64,000 bases of DNA from positions 80,916 through 144,915 of the forward strand of contig WRKM01000001.1 of the NCBI GenBank assembly GCA_009778065.1. Reading direction: 5' to 3'. Below are positions 18,907 through 27,962 of this stretch, one piece after another. The first letter of the stretch is position 1, and each line of letters starts with the position of its first letter. A program made the translations under genes and the position numbers. A model generated the notes under the pieces. That model was not told where the DNA came from. It did no database searches and was given only the letters and a program-made list of their open reading frames with translations. This stretch comes from Oscillospiraceae bacterium (GTDB lineage: Bacteria > Bacillota > Clostridia > Oscillospirales > Ruminococcaceae).

Positions 18907-18921
18907 GTAAATTCTATTTAC
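18907..18921. promoter_or_regulatory. operator O2: palindrome just downstream of the NfeD-flotillin start site
   Basis: GTAAATTCTATTTAC has the same GTAAAT/ATTTAC half sites and 3-base spacing as O1, and lies just after the predicted transcription start, a position where a bound repressor would block initiation or early elongation. Confidence 0.65.
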
Positions 18922-18953
18922 AAACATTAAAAAAAGAGAGGGGGTTTTATTTA

Positions 18954-19559
18954 ATGGCGTGGTTTACAAACTGGTGGGATGAACTTAATATAGTTTTACA
19001 AATACTTTATTGTATAGCCATACCGGGGACGTTACTTTTGATTATTCAGACCGTGCTTTTAGTTTTCGGGATAGGCGGTGAGAGTGCGGAGTTCGATGTT
19101 CCCGAAATTGACGCCGCTGATTTATCGACTACGGGCGGTCCCGGTGATTTCGGAATAGCTGGGCTTTTCACCTTTCAGGGAATCGTAGCGTTTTTCTGTA
19201 TATTCGGCTGGAGCGGTATAGTTATCATGAACGCGACACAAAACGTCCCGCTCTCGTTAATCTCCGGATTTATACTCGGAATCGGGGCAATGTTCGGCGT
19301 GGCGAAGGTCATTCGCTTCACCGCTTCTCTCGCGTACAACGGGACAGCAGACATCAAGCTCCTAATCGGCGAAAGCGGTACTGTCTACATACCTATACCG
19401 GAGGATAAGTCAAAACGCGGAAAGGTCAATGTGCAAATGGCGGAACGTATGTTTGAGTGTGAGGCTGTCAGTGAGAGCGGTCCTCTCCCGACAAACACCC
19501 CCATCAGAGTTACGGACATAATAAGCGGTAATATTTTAGTGGTAGAAAAAATTATATAA
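18954..19559 (+). CDS. NfeD/YqiJ-like membrane protein with OB fold
   Basis: 201 residues. Three membrane segments (about 12-38, 68-92 and 97-125) are followed by a cytoplasmic beta-rich domain (about 130-201: LIGESGTVYIPIPED, GKVNVQMAERMFECEAVSES, RVTDIISGNILVVEKI) that reads as the NfeD-type OB fold. Such proteins are usually encoded next to flotillins and work with them in membrane microdomain organisation. The gap to the flotillin gene is 66 bp. The RBS is GAGAGGGGG. Expression is probably controlled by O2. Confidence 0.82.
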   Translation: MAWFTNWWDELNIVLQILYCIAIPGTLLLIIQTVLLVFGIGGESAEFDVPEIDAADLSTTGGPGDFGIAGLFTFQGIVAFFCIFGWSGIVIMNATQNVPLSLISGFILGIGAMFGVAKVIRFTASLAYNGTADIKLLIGESGTVYIPIPEDKSKRGKVNVQMAERMFECEAVSESGPLPTNTPIRVTDIISGNILVVEKII

Positions 19560-19625
19560 TGTGTCCGCACACACATCGACCCCGTAAAGTATTAACTAAC
19601 AACTATAAACTATCAGGAGGAACTC

Positions 19626-21212
19626 ATGGACCCTAATCTCATTATTTTAATCACAGTTCTCAGCATTATCGGTTTTGCCCTGTTTATGGGTATTCTGTCG
19701 CGTTACAGAAAATGTCCGTCTGACAAAATTCTCGTGGTCTACGGAAAACTCCGCGCCGACAAAAGCGGACAGGCGCGAAGCTCTAAGTGTATCCACGGCG
19801 GTGCGGCTTTTATCGTGCCTATTTTCCAGTCGTATCAATACATGGACTTAACCCCTATGTCCATTAATGTGGATTTAAGAAGCGCGCTTTCAAAGCAGAA
19901 TATCCGCGTTGACGTACCTTCACGCTTCATGGTGGGTATTTCGACAGAAGCGGGTGTAATGCAAAACGCCGCAGAAAGACTGCTCGGTCTGCGTCTCAAT
20001 GAAATTCAAGACCTGTCTAAGGATATTATCCTCGGTCAGCTTCGTTTAGTTATCGCGACAATGGAAATAGAGGAAATTAATACCGACCGTGATAAGTTCT
20101 TGCTTGCGGTTTCAAACAACGTGGAAATAGAGCTCAAGAAAATAGGTTTAAGGCTTATTAACGTAAACGTCACCGACATAAACGATGAGTCGGGTTATAT
20201 CGAGGCTCTCGGAAAAGAAGCGGCGGCGAAAGCAATAAACGACGCTAAAAAATCCGTAGCGGAAAAAGACAGAGACGGTGAAATCGGTCAGGCAAACGCA
20301 CAACGCGACCAGCGTATTCAAGTAGCGGCGGCAAACGCTACAGCTGTGCAGGGTGAAAACGATGCTCTGGTAGAAATAGCGCGTTCAGAAGCGAGTAAGG
20401 AACAACGCGAAGCCGAGGCTCGTGCAAAAGCACAAAACGACGCCAAAATAGCCATCGCCGAACGGGACAGAGACGGTGAAATCGGTCAGGCGCAAGCCCA
20501 GCGCGAACAGCGTATAGAAGTCGCGGCAGCAAACGCCGTGGCGGTTCAAGGTGAAAACAACGCTAAAATCGAGGTAGCGAAATCAGAATCAAATAGGCGC
20601 GAAAGAGAAGCCGAAGCCCTAAAACTCGCTATGGCGGCAGAAGCAGTCCAGGCGGCTAAAGCAAAAGAAGAGGCATACGAGGCACAGCGAAAAGCCGAGT
20701 TAATCAGAGCCGAGCTTGAACGTGCCACACAGCAGGCAGATGTAGTCGTAAAAGCCGAAATTCAAAAGAAACAGGCAGAAATAGACGCCGAGGCACAAGC
20801 AGAGGTCACCCGCCGACACGCCAAGGGTGAAGCTGACGCTATTTTCGCAAAACTTGACGCACAGGCACGCGGCGCGAAAGAAATATTAGTCAAGCAAGCC
20901 GACGGTATAAGAGAACTCGTAGACGCGGCAGGCGGAAACGCAGACAGCGCGGTTAAACTGCTGATTGCCGATAAGCTTGAAGAACTTACGAGGATTCAGG
21001 TTGAAGCGATTAAGAATATTAAGATTGATAAAGTCACGGTCTGGGATTCAGGTTCGGGTAATGCGGACGGAAAAACCGCCACCTCTGATTTTCTCAGCGG
21101 TCTGATGAAATCCGTTCCGCCGCTCGGCGATGTGTTTAAACAGGCGGGTATGGATTTACCTAAGTTTCTCGGAGAAGAAACAGCGGCATCCGATGAGCAA
21201 CCTACGCTTTAG
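19626..21212 (+). CDS. flotillin (SPFH/band 7 family)
   Basis: 528 residues: an N-terminal membrane hairpin (about 4-24), the SPFH domain (about 30-190, with PSDKILVVYGK and NVNVTDINDESGYIEALG) and a long Ala/Glu/Lys/Gln-rich coiled coil. Flotillins form oligomeric scaffolds in membrane microdomains. Within the coiled coil, residues about 205-264 are repeated at about 271-330 (both contain DRDGEIGQA, QRI-VAAANA and AVQGEN), a 66-residue duplication. The C-terminus (SGLMKSVPPLGDVFKQAGMDLPKFLG) is typical of bacterial FloT-like proteins. RBS AGGAGG. It could be called floT/yuaG-like, but I leave the symbol open. Confidence 0.92.
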   Translation: MDPNLIILITVLSIIGFALFMGILSRYRKCPSDKILVVYGKLRADKSGQARSSKCIHGGAAFIVPIFQSYQYMDLTPMSINVDLRSALSKQNIRVDVPSRFMVGISTEAGVMQNAAERLLGLRLNEIQDLSKDIILGQLRLVIATMEIEEINTDRDKFLLAVSNNVEIELKKIGLRLINVNVTDINDESGYIEALGKEAAAKAINDAKKSVAEKDRDGEIGQANAQRDQRIQVAAANATAVQGENDALVEIARSEASKEQREAEARAKAQNDAKIAIAERDRDGEIGQAQAQREQRIEVAAANAVAVQGENNAKIEVAKSESNRREREAEALKLAMAAEAVQAAKAKEEAYEAQRKAELIRAELERATQQADVVVKAEIQKKQAEIDAEAQAEVTRRHAKGEADAIFAKLDAQARGAKEILVKQADGIRELVDAAGGNADSAVKLLIADKLEELTRIQVEAIKNIKIDKVTVWDSGSGNADGKTATSDFLSGLMKSVPPLGDVFKQAGMDLPKFLGEETAASDEQPTL

Positions 21213-21224
21213 ACTAATAGATTA

Positions 21225-21253
21225 TTGACAGAAACACATTTCTGTGTTATTCT
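21225..21253 (+). promoter_or_regulatory. possible internal promoter before the anchored surface protein
   Basis: TTGACA (21225-21230), 17 bases, TATTCT (21248-21253). A small hairpin (ACAGAAA 21228-21234 / TTTCTGT 21239-21245) overlaps it. The -10 is imperfect, so this may be fortuitous and the gene may simply read through from flotillin. Confidence 0.35.
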
Positions 21254-21287
21254 TAATATAATCAATTTTTAAAAGCAGGAGGAAAAC

Positions 21288-22313
21288 ATGAAATTAAAAA
21301 AATTTACCGTAGCGTTAATCGCACTTTCGCTTGTTGCAAGCTTCAGCATATTCGCCGGTGCGGCGGACTTTAACGAAGAAGAAGCAATAGCGAGAGTAGA
21401 AGCGGAGCGAGCCGAGATTCTTGCGGACTCTTCCGCGTGGGATAACTCAAAATGGCTTCAGCTCCACGACAGAGCAGGAGACCACAGCGGCATAGACTTT
21501 ATACTTGAAACACTTCTCGACGAAGTTGAGGAGAAGTTCGGCAGAGCAGACGAGGGCTTTTACCGCTTTATCAGCGTGGTTGACGCAAGGCACGCCCTTT
21601 TCGGCGGCGCGAAGCATAAAATCCTTACGTGGGGCGATGAAACAGCAGACTTTAAGCGTGTGCGTTTTACGGGCTATGACCGCTTAGACGGTTTAGTCGC
21701 ACAAGTAACCTACTACAACGACAGGCTCCCCGATGACAACCAACCCACATCGGGCATGATTCCCGCAGAGTTTATACGCCAAGCGGCAGACCACAAACAC
21801 GCCATGAGAATTCAGACTCATGACAATGATTTAGCCGACTTTTACATTTTAGAGGTCATCATTGAACATTATCCCGATGGCGAAGACGGCGAAAAAGTTG
21901 AAGTTTACAGACTCTCCGAAGACCCTATAATCCAAGCCATGCACATAGGCGAAAGATTCGAGGGCGGCTCAATGGGTATGATGATTTCGGGTGGTGCGTC
22001 TTTCCTCATCATCGACAAGGATAACTTAGACCCTCCGCTATACATCCCGCCTGAAGACGGCGAAGAAGAGCCTGCTTCCGATGAAAGCGGTAACGACGAA
22101 AACAATGACGAACCCATTCCCGCCGCGGAAACTCCCGCCGCAGAAGCTCCAGTAGCCGAAACTCCCGAAGCCGTAGCTCCCGCTCCCACAGCTGATGCGG
22201 GCAGTGACAGTAATGAAGGCTCCTCCGGCGTCCTTTCTACAGTATTATTGATTGTCGGCGGCTTGTTTGTCCTCATTGCAATTATAGGAATCATCGTTAA
22301 AAAGAAGAAATAG
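21288..22313 (+). CDS. secreted, C-terminally membrane-anchored protein of unknown function
   Basis: 341 residues. Signal peptide (1-25, cleaved about GAA-D), an extracellular mixed domain (about 27-255, with aromatic and acidic stretches such as FKRVRFTGYDRLDGLVAQVTY), an acidic Pro/Ala/Glu linker (about 256-305), then a membrane helix (VLLIVGGLFVLIAIIGIIV) and a KKKK end. I do not recognise the family. There is no LPxTG-type motif, so anchoring is by the helix. The gene follows flotillin by 75 bp and ends at a strong terminator, so it may be the last member of the flotillin operon. RBS GGAGG. Confidence 0.7.
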   Translation: MKLKKFTVALIALSLVASFSIFAGAADFNEEEAIARVEAERAEILADSSAWDNSKWLQLHDRAGDHSGIDFILETLLDEVEEKFGRADEGFYRFISVVDARHALFGGAKHKILTWGDETADFKRVRFTGYDRLDGLVAQVTYYNDRLPDDNQPTSGMIPAEFIRQAADHKHAMRIQTHDNDLADFYILEVIIEHYPDGEDGEKVEVYRLSEDPIIQAMHIGERFEGGSMGMMISGGASFLIIDKDNLDPPLYIPPEDGEEEPASDESGNDENNDEPIPAAETPAAEAPVAETPEAVAPAPTADAGSDSNEGSSGVLSTVLLIVGGLFVLIAIIGIIVKKKK

Positions 22314-22324
22314 TCCTGACAAAT

Positions 22325-22363
22325 AAAACGGGGTGTGATATTTTACATCACACCCCCGTTTTT
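22325..22363 (+). terminator. intrinsic terminator of the flotillin operon
   Basis: AAAACGGGGTGTGAT, loop, ATCACACCCCCGTTTTTT: a stem of about 15 bp with A- and T-tracts, so it can work on both strands. Confidence 0.9.
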
Positions 22364-22419
22364 TATGTAGTATTTATGGAATTTAAACAAAATAAACTGT
22401 TCCGGGGTTCCCCCGCCTC

Positions 22420-22448
22420 TTTACTTTCCCCTCGTTATATGGTATAAT
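22420..22448 (+). promoter_or_regulatory. promoter of recJ-relA
   Basis: TTTACT (22420-22425), 17 bases, TATAAT (22443-22448). The start is expected near 22455, leaving a leader of about 36 bases. Confidence 0.65.
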
Positions 22449-22490
22449 TGTAAAAACCCCACCTTTAAAAACCGAAAGGAACCCTCTCTT

Positions 22491-24539
22491 ATGAAACGCT
22501 GGAACATCAGACCCTACATAACCGACCAAAGCGATTCGACCGCCGCGCCGAATTCATCCGCCTCGCTCGCCTCGCAGGTCACAGCCATAAGAGGTATAGA
22601 CATAAAAGACGGTGAGATTTCCGAGCCGCTGTTAATGGCGGACATGGAAAAAGCCGTAGAGATAATAAAATCCGCATTATACGAGGGGGAGAAAATCGCC
22701 GTTTTCGGCGACTACGACTGCGACGGAGTAATCGGTACGGTCATTTTATGCCGCTATCTCGCGGCGCAGGGCGGTGAACCGTTGCGTTATATCCCGTCAC
22801 GCGATGAAGGGTACGGCTTGAATAACGATGCGGTTGACAGTCTTTTTGAAAAAGGCGTAAAGCTCATTATTACAGTAGACAACGGTATAAGCTGTGTAGA
22901 AGAAGCAGACTATATAAAAGAAAAAGGCATAAAACTAATCATCACCGACCACCATACCGTTCACGAACTGATGCCCCGTGCTGATGCAATCATTAACCCC
23001 AAACGCCCCGACGACGCTTCTCCGTTTAAAGAGCTTGCCGGGTGCGGCGTGGTTTTAAAACTGATAATGGCTTTAGAGGGCGATATAGAGGGCGTGCTGG
23101 AACAATATGCTGACCTGGCGGCGGTCGGTACTGTCGGCGATGTTGTACCGCTTCTCGGTGAAAACCGTATAATAGTAAAGCATGGTCTCAATGTCATACC
23201 CTATACCGAAAACATAGGTTTATACAAACTTTTTCGCCAAAGCGGATTTTCACTTGAAGAGAACGACGACAGACCTACCGCAAGCTCTCTTTCGTTTACC
23301 GTCTGTCCGCGAATCAACGCGGCGGGTCGTTTCGCACACGCCGATAAAGCCGCCGAACTCCTTCTCACGGAAAATGAAGAGCTTGCCGACCTGCGAAGCG
23401 CGGAACTCTTAGAGCTTAATAATCATCGTCGGAATGTCGAAAATGAAATAATGGAACAAATCGACATTATGGTAGCGCAAAACCCCGCACTTCTCAGCGA
23501 ACGGGTCATGGTTCTTGTCGGTAAAGGCTGGCATCATGGCGTTATAGGTATCGTCAGTACCCGCGTTTTATCCAAATGGGGTAAACCGAATATAATACTC
23601 TCCGACGACGGCGTTAACCTGCGCGGAAGCGCGAGAAGTGTTGACGGGTTTTCGCTTATGCCGCTTCTCGAACACTGCTCGCCCTATCTTGAAAGATTCG
23701 GCGGTCACGTAAAGGCGGCGGGGCTTTCCGCAAAAAGCGAAAACGCAGACGACATAATCCGCGAAGTAAAAGCATACAGCAAGCTTCATTATCCGCAAAT
23801 GCCCTTCGATGTTTTTTATATAGACAAGTCGCTCGTTTCGGCTGATTTGAGCCTTGAAAACGTGGAGAGCTTAGCCTCGCTTATGCCCTTCGGCGAGGGT
23901 AATCCCATACCGCTGTTTTTAATCCAAAACTGCGTAATCCTCTCTAAAAAACCCCTAAAAGAGGGTAAATTTCTTTCCTTTAACGTCAGGCTCGAAGGCG
24001 GCGGTGTTCAAAAAATACTTCATTTCACCTCTACCTATAGCGACTTTGCTTTTGACGTTGGGCAGAGCGTTGATGTTTTAGTTACCCTCGAAATAAATGA
24101 ATACAACTCGGTACGGAGCGTTTCGGCGCGTCTTAAAGACTGCCGCCCTTCGCGGTTTGAACAGGAGCGGTATTTCGCGGCTCTCCGCGCCTACGAGAGC
24201 CTAAAACGCGGCGAGGAAATTGACCCCTCCTTAGCCTGCCGCGCTTTACCCGAAAAAAGCGATATAAAAATTATTTATGATATTCTGCGCCTGTATTCCG
24301 CTATAGGAAACGGCGGCGGAAACGGAGTATATATCGACCGTATATATACCGAAGCGGCGGCAAAAGGTCTGAATTATTGTAAATTCAGGGTCGTCTTAGA
24401 CGCGCTTTCGGAACTCGGATTAATAGAACATGATATAATAAATAAAAAGCTAAGGCTCATACCCGATGCGGCAAAAGCAGATTTAAGCAACTCGCGTGTT
24501 CTCGCTGAAATGCGCGGTCTTATGGAGGGCAAAGTATGA
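22491..24539 (+). CDS. recJ: single-stranded-DNA-specific exonuclease RecJ
   Basis: 682 residues. DHH phosphoesterase motifs: VFGDYDCDGVIGTVI (motif I), ITVDNGIS (II), ITDHHTV (III, DHH) and later GVVGDVVP/AAVGTVGDVV. The DHHA1 domain has the RGSARS and RFGGHVKAAG motifs that bind ssDNA, followed by an OB-like region and a C-terminal domain. RecJ degrades 5' ssDNA ends in recombination and repair. The length is above the E. coli protein (577) but normal for the longer Firmicute form. The last codon overlaps the relA start (ATGA). RBS AAAGGA. Confidence 0.95.
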   Translation: MKRWNIRPYITDQSDSTAAPNSSASLASQVTAIRGIDIKDGEISEPLLMADMEKAVEIIKSALYEGEKIAVFGDYDCDGVIGTVILCRYLAAQGGEPLRYIPSRDEGYGLNNDAVDSLFEKGVKLIITVDNGISCVEEADYIKEKGIKLIITDHHTVHELMPRADAIINPKRPDDASPFKELAGCGVVLKLIMALEGDIEGVLEQYADLAAVGTVGDVVPLLGENRIIVKHGLNVIPYTENIGLYKLFRQSGFSLEENDDRPTASSLSFTVCPRINAAGRFAHADKAAELLLTENEELADLRSAELLELNNHRRNVENEIMEQIDIMVAQNPALLSERVMVLVGKGWHHGVIGIVSTRVLSKWGKPNIILSDDGVNLRGSARSVDGFSLMPLLEHCSPYLERFGGHVKAAGLSAKSENADDIIREVKAYSKLHYPQMPFDVFYIDKSLVSADLSLENVESLASLMPFGEGNPIPLFLIQNCVILSKKPLKEGKFLSFNVRLEGGGVQKILHFTSTYSDFAFDVGQSVDVLVTLEINEYNSVRSVSARLKDCRPSRFEQERYFAALRAYESLKRGEEIDPSLACRALPEKSDIKIIYDILRLYSAIGNGGGNGVYIDRIYTEAAAKGLNYCKFRVVLDALSELGLIEHDIINKKLRLIPDAAKADLSNSRVLAEMRGLMEGKV

Positions 24540-26713
24540 TTGGCTGTACTATAGACTCCCTTATTGAGCGAATTACCTCAGAGGGAAAGCTTAATTTCGA
24601 TTTAGAAAAAATCATGGCGGCTTATACCATTGCGAACACCGCGCATGAGGGTCAGACCCGCAGTTCGGGCGAACCTTTTATATCTCACCCTCTATCGGTG
24701 GCGAATATCCTGCTCGGGTTCAATATGGATACCGATACTATTGTCGCCGCGCTTTTACACGATGTAGTAGAGGACACTAAAATTTCGCTCTCCACGCTCG
24801 AAAAACAGTTCGGGAAAGACGTAGCCCATATGGTAGACGGCGTGACCAAAATCGGACTTGTACCCTTAGACACGACCAAAGAAGAACAGCACGCCGAAAA
24901 TATACGTAAAATCCTCATGGCAATGGCAAAGGACGTGCGGGTCATACTTATAAAACTCGCCGACAGACTGCACAACATGCGGACACTCGCCGCCCGCCCC
25001 CCCGACAAACAGCGGGAAAACGCCCTCGAAACCATGAGCTTTTACGCGCCTATAGCACACAGGCTCGGCATGAACAGCGTCAAAGAGGAGATGGAAGACC
25101 TGTCCCTGCGCTACCTCGACCCCTTCGGTTTTAAGGCTATCGAAGAACAGATAAAATACCGCGAAGAAGAGCGGAATTTTTTCATCGAGAATAAAAAAGC
25201 GCAGATTCTCGAACGTATAGGTAATATGTCGCCCACCCCGTATATTGAAGGGCGGGTCAAAGGCGTCTACAGTATATATAAAAAAGTCATCGTAGGCGGT
25301 AAAGAGTTCGATGAGATTTATGATATATACGCGGTTCGTATTATAGTACAGTCGGTCATAGAGTGTTATAATATTCTCGGCATTATACACGATATGTTCA
25401 GACCCATCCCCTTTCGTTTTAAAGACTATATAGCCACCCCGAAACCCAACCGCTACCAGTCGCTTCACACCACCGTCATGAGCAGAGAGAGTATTCCCTT
25501 CGAGGTACAAATCCGTACACAAGACATGCACAGTACCGCCGAATACGGCATCGCCGCGCATTGGAAATATAAGGCAGGTCTCGGAAAACAAAAAACTAAA
25601 GCATCCGACACCAGCCGTCTGGAATGGATTCGCCATATCTTAGACCAACAGCAGGAAGCCGAAAACGTCGTACAGATAACAGAATCCATAAAAACCGACT
25701 TAGCCACCGAAGACGTCTATGTATTTACCCCGAAAGGCGATATAATCACCCTGCCGCTCGGCGCGAACGTCATAGATTTCGCCTACGCCATACACAGTCA
25801 AGTCGGAAACAAAATGACAGGCGCGAAGGTGGGCGGTCGCATGGTCAGCTTTGACTACAAGCTTGAGACAGGAAACATCGTAGAAATAATGACCACCAAC
25901 TCAGCCGCATACGGACCGAACAGAAACTGGCTTGACACAGTAAAGACGAATCAAGCGAAACTCAAAATCCGCGCATGGTTTAAAAAAGAGCGTCGTCCCG
26001 AAAATATAAAAGAGGGAAAAAGCATGTTGGAACGCGAACTGAAGCGTAACAGCCTGCCTTTTGAGGACGAACTGCTTCTTGAAGCGGCTAAGGGTCTGCG
26101 CTACGATAATACAGACGATTTCTATGCGGCTATTGGTTATGGCGGCTTACAGCTCACCCGCGTAGTGCATAGGGTAAAAGAATTTTATACTACCCGAAAC
26201 ACCGACAGCGAGCGTGCGGGCTTGTCCTATGAAGAAATAAACCGAACAATTGCCAAAAGGCAGTCTAAAGGCGTTTTGGTAGACGGCATGGAAAACTGCC
26301 TAATACGTTTCGCGAACTGTTGCGCGCCGCTCCCCGGTGATGAAATCTTAGGCTTTATCACCCGCGGCTACGGCGTCTCGGTTCATAAAAAAGACTGTGT
26401 AAACGTAACAGACATAATCGAAAAAAGTCCCGAACGGCTCATAAAAGTCGAATGGATAAATACGGGCGATGTATATTACCGCGCCGCAATCGAGCTAATC
26501 GCCGAAGACAGAACCGCTCTAATCGCCGATGTTACCAACGTCATATCCCACAACCGCCTGTCTATCAGCGAGTTCACAGGCAGAAAACTCAAAAACGGAA
26601 ACGCCTGTATAGACGTCGCACTCGAAATAGAAGGCGTCGAACAACTGAACAACATACTCGCAAAACTGAAAAAAATACCCGGCGTGATTATGGCGACCCG
26701 CCGCGATTCATAA
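24536..26713 (+). CDS. relA: bifunctional (p)ppGpp synthetase/hydrolase
   Basis: 725 residues of the Rel/SpoT family. The HD hydrolase domain (about 25-180) has HPLSVANILLGF, HDVVEDT and KLADRLHNMRTL. The synthetase domain (about 230-350) has the GRVKGVYSIYKK ATP site, YDIYAVRII and KDYIATPKPNRYQSLHT. TGS (about 390-450: DVYVFTPKGDIITLPLGAN), a helical and zinc-finger-like region (NCCAPLPGDEILGFITRGYGVSVHKKDC) and the C-terminal ACT domain follow. Synthetase and HD signatures are both intact, so it should make and degrade the alarmone. It is translationally coupled to recJ. Confidence 0.97.
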   Translation: MIGCTIDSLIERITSEGKLNFDLEKIMAAYTIANTAHEGQTRSSGEPFISHPLSVANILLGFNMDTDTIVAALLHDVVEDTKISLSTLEKQFGKDVAHMVDGVTKIGLVPLDTTKEEQHAENIRKILMAMAKDVRVILIKLADRLHNMRTLAARPPDKQRENALETMSFYAPIAHRLGMNSVKEEMEDLSLRYLDPFGFKAIEEQIKYREEERNFFIENKKAQILERIGNMSPTPYIEGRVKGVYSIYKKVIVGGKEFDEIYDIYAVRIIVQSVIECYNILGIIHDMFRPIPFRFKDYIATPKPNRYQSLHTTVMSRESIPFEVQIRTQDMHSTAEYGIAAHWKYKAGLGKQKTKASDTSRLEWIRHILDQQQEAENVVQITESIKTDLATEDVYVFTPKGDIITLPLGANVIDFAYAIHSQVGNKMTGAKVGGRMVSFDYKLETGNIVEIMTTNSAAYGPNRNWLDTVKTNQAKLKIRAWFKKERRPENIKEGKSMLERELKRNSLPFEDELLLEAAKGLRYDNTDDFYAAIGYGGLQLTRVVHRVKEFYTTRNTDSERAGLSYEEINRTIAKRQSKGVLVDGMENCLIRFANCCAPLPGDEILGFITRGYGVSVHKKDCVNVTDIIEKSPERLIKVEWINTGDVYYRAAIELIAEDRTALIADVTNVISHNRLSISEFTGRKLKNGNACIDVALEIEGVEQLNNILAKLKKIPGVIMATRRDS

Positions 26714-26718
26714 TAAAT

Positions 26719-26798
26719 GTAGGGGACGCCGCCCACGGCGTCCCGTTTTTACGCCGTGGGTGAATTATTTTCGGTACGCCGTGGGCGGCGTCCCCTAC
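26719..26798. repeat. 80-bp palindromic element A (23-bp perfect terminal inverted repeats)
   Basis: GTAGGGGACGCCGCCCACGG (left arm 26719-26741) is the exact complement of the right arm 26776-26798, around a 34-bp centre that itself contains another ACGCCGTGGG. It lies between the convergent relA and Asn-rich repeat gene and could terminate both. Nearly the same arms occur in element B. It resembles a REP/MITE-type repeat, without a coding region. Confidence 0.85.
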
Positions 26799-26805
26799 GA
26801 TACCG

Positions 26806-27861
26806 TTAACGACGCTTTCTGCTCCCCGCTAATGCGGCTGTTCCGAGCATGGTGGTTCCTATTGTCGCAAGTTCGAGCAATCCGAAATCTATACCTGTTC
26901 CGGGGTTACGCTCGTTTGTTCCGCGGGCGTGTTCGCCCGTTCCTGCGTTACCCGTGTTGCCCGTGTTATTGATGTGATTGGTCGTGTTGTTATTATTAGC
27001 GTGAATGTTATTATTGGTGTTGTCGTTTACATGATTGGTCGTGTTGTTATTGGCATGAGTGTTGTCGTTTACATGATTGGTCGTGTTATTATTATTAGCG
27101 TGAGTGTTGTCGTTTACATGATTGGTCGTGTTGTTGTTATTATTAGCGTGAATGTTATTATTGGTGTTGTCGTTTACATGATTTGCCGCGTTATTATTGA
27201 TGTGAGTGTTGTCGTTTACATGATTGGTCGTGTTGTTATTGGCGTGAGTGTTGTCGTTTACATGATTGGTCGTGTTGTTATCATTAACATGAGTGTTGTC
27301 GTTTTCGTGATTGACTGTGTTGTTATTACGGTTATTGTTTACGCGAGTGGTCGTCGTGTTATTATTAATAGCGTGATTACGGTTATACCCGCTTGCATAG
27401 TAGGTTCCGTTTCCCATATTATCTACGCTGTCTGTTATACCGCCTACTATATCTTTTGTGCCTTCAGCGAGACCGTCTACGATTTCTTTTGTGCCGTCAG
27501 CGAGACCGCCTACGATTTCTTTTGTTCCGTCAGCGAGACCGCCTACTATATCATTAACCGCGCCTATCCCCATTATTTCGTCCGCTTCTTGCTTCGGTAT
27601 GAGGACACCGTACCGTCTATCATACTCATTTAATATTTCATGTCCTGTGCCATTCTCTGTGAGTGTACCGTGTCGTCCCGTACCCTGCTCTGTGAGTGTG
27701 CCGTGTCCCGCGCCATTCTCTGTGAGTGTGCCGTGTCCCGCACCATTCTCTGTGAGTGTAGCGGTTTTCCCGTTTATATCATGCTCTCCTCCGGCAGACG
27801 CGCCTACGGATGAGGCAATAGCGAATATTGCCGCGAATATGCCTATAGCAAACTTCTTCAT
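26806..27861 (-). CDS. Asn-rich tandem-repeat surface protein with NPGTG sorting-type tail
   Basis: 351 residues. Signal peptide 1-23. Three different tandem repeats follow: about four copies of GHGTLTENGA (32-72), four of IVGGLADGTKE (105-142), and about eight of the NNTTNHVNDNTHANN type (168-298). The C-terminus has NPGTG (319-323), a hydrophobic stretch (about 325-345) and SRKRR, the order of a sortase signal (motif, helix, basic tail). The motif is a variant of LPxTG, so cell-wall attachment is inferred, not certain. There are no catalytic motifs; it is probably a stalk or matrix-like protein. The DNA repeats make length variation likely. Confidence 0.7.
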   Translation of the reverse strand: MKKFAIGIFAAIFAIASSVGASAGGEHDINGKTATLTENGAGHGTLTENGAGHGTLTEQGTGRHGTLTENGTGHEILNEYDRRYGVLIPKQEADEIMGIGAVNDIVGGLADGTKEIVGGLADGTKEIVDGLAEGTKDIVGGITDSVDNMGNGTYYASGYNRNHAINNNTTTTRVNNNRNNNTVNHENDNTHVNDNNTTNHVNDNTHANNNTTNHVNDNTHINNNAANHVNDNTNNNIHANNNNNTTNHVNDNTHANNNNTTNHVNDNTHANNNTTNHVNDNTNNNIHANNNNTTNHINNTGNTGNAGTGEHARGTNERNPGTGIDFGLLELATIGTTMLGTAALAGSRKRR

Positions 27862-27901
27862 ATCGTTTTAACCCGCACCTTTCATTCAATTTTTACTTAA
27901 A

Positions 27902-27948
27902 AACCAATCTCGGCTTTTTTTCCTATATTTTCACAAGAAAGATTGGTT
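27902..27948 (-). repeat. hairpin in the leader of the Asn-rich repeat gene
   Basis: On the minus strand AACCAATCT and AGATTGGTT form perfect 9-bp arms followed by TTTAAG; it lies 41 bases before the ATG. It could be an attenuator-like element. Confidence 0.4.
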
Positions 27949-27962
27949 ATGAGGGCAGAAAA

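Noticed and set aside
24866..25636. 256-codon minus-strand open frame inside relA
   Set aside because: Antisense of a fully conserved relA with no ribosome site or recognisable domain.
26929..27633. Long plus-strand open frame with Val/Ile-rich repeats (234 codons)
   Set aside because: It is the antisense of the Asn-rich repeat gene; the minus-strand frame has a signal peptide, a sorting-like tail and a terminator-bounded context.
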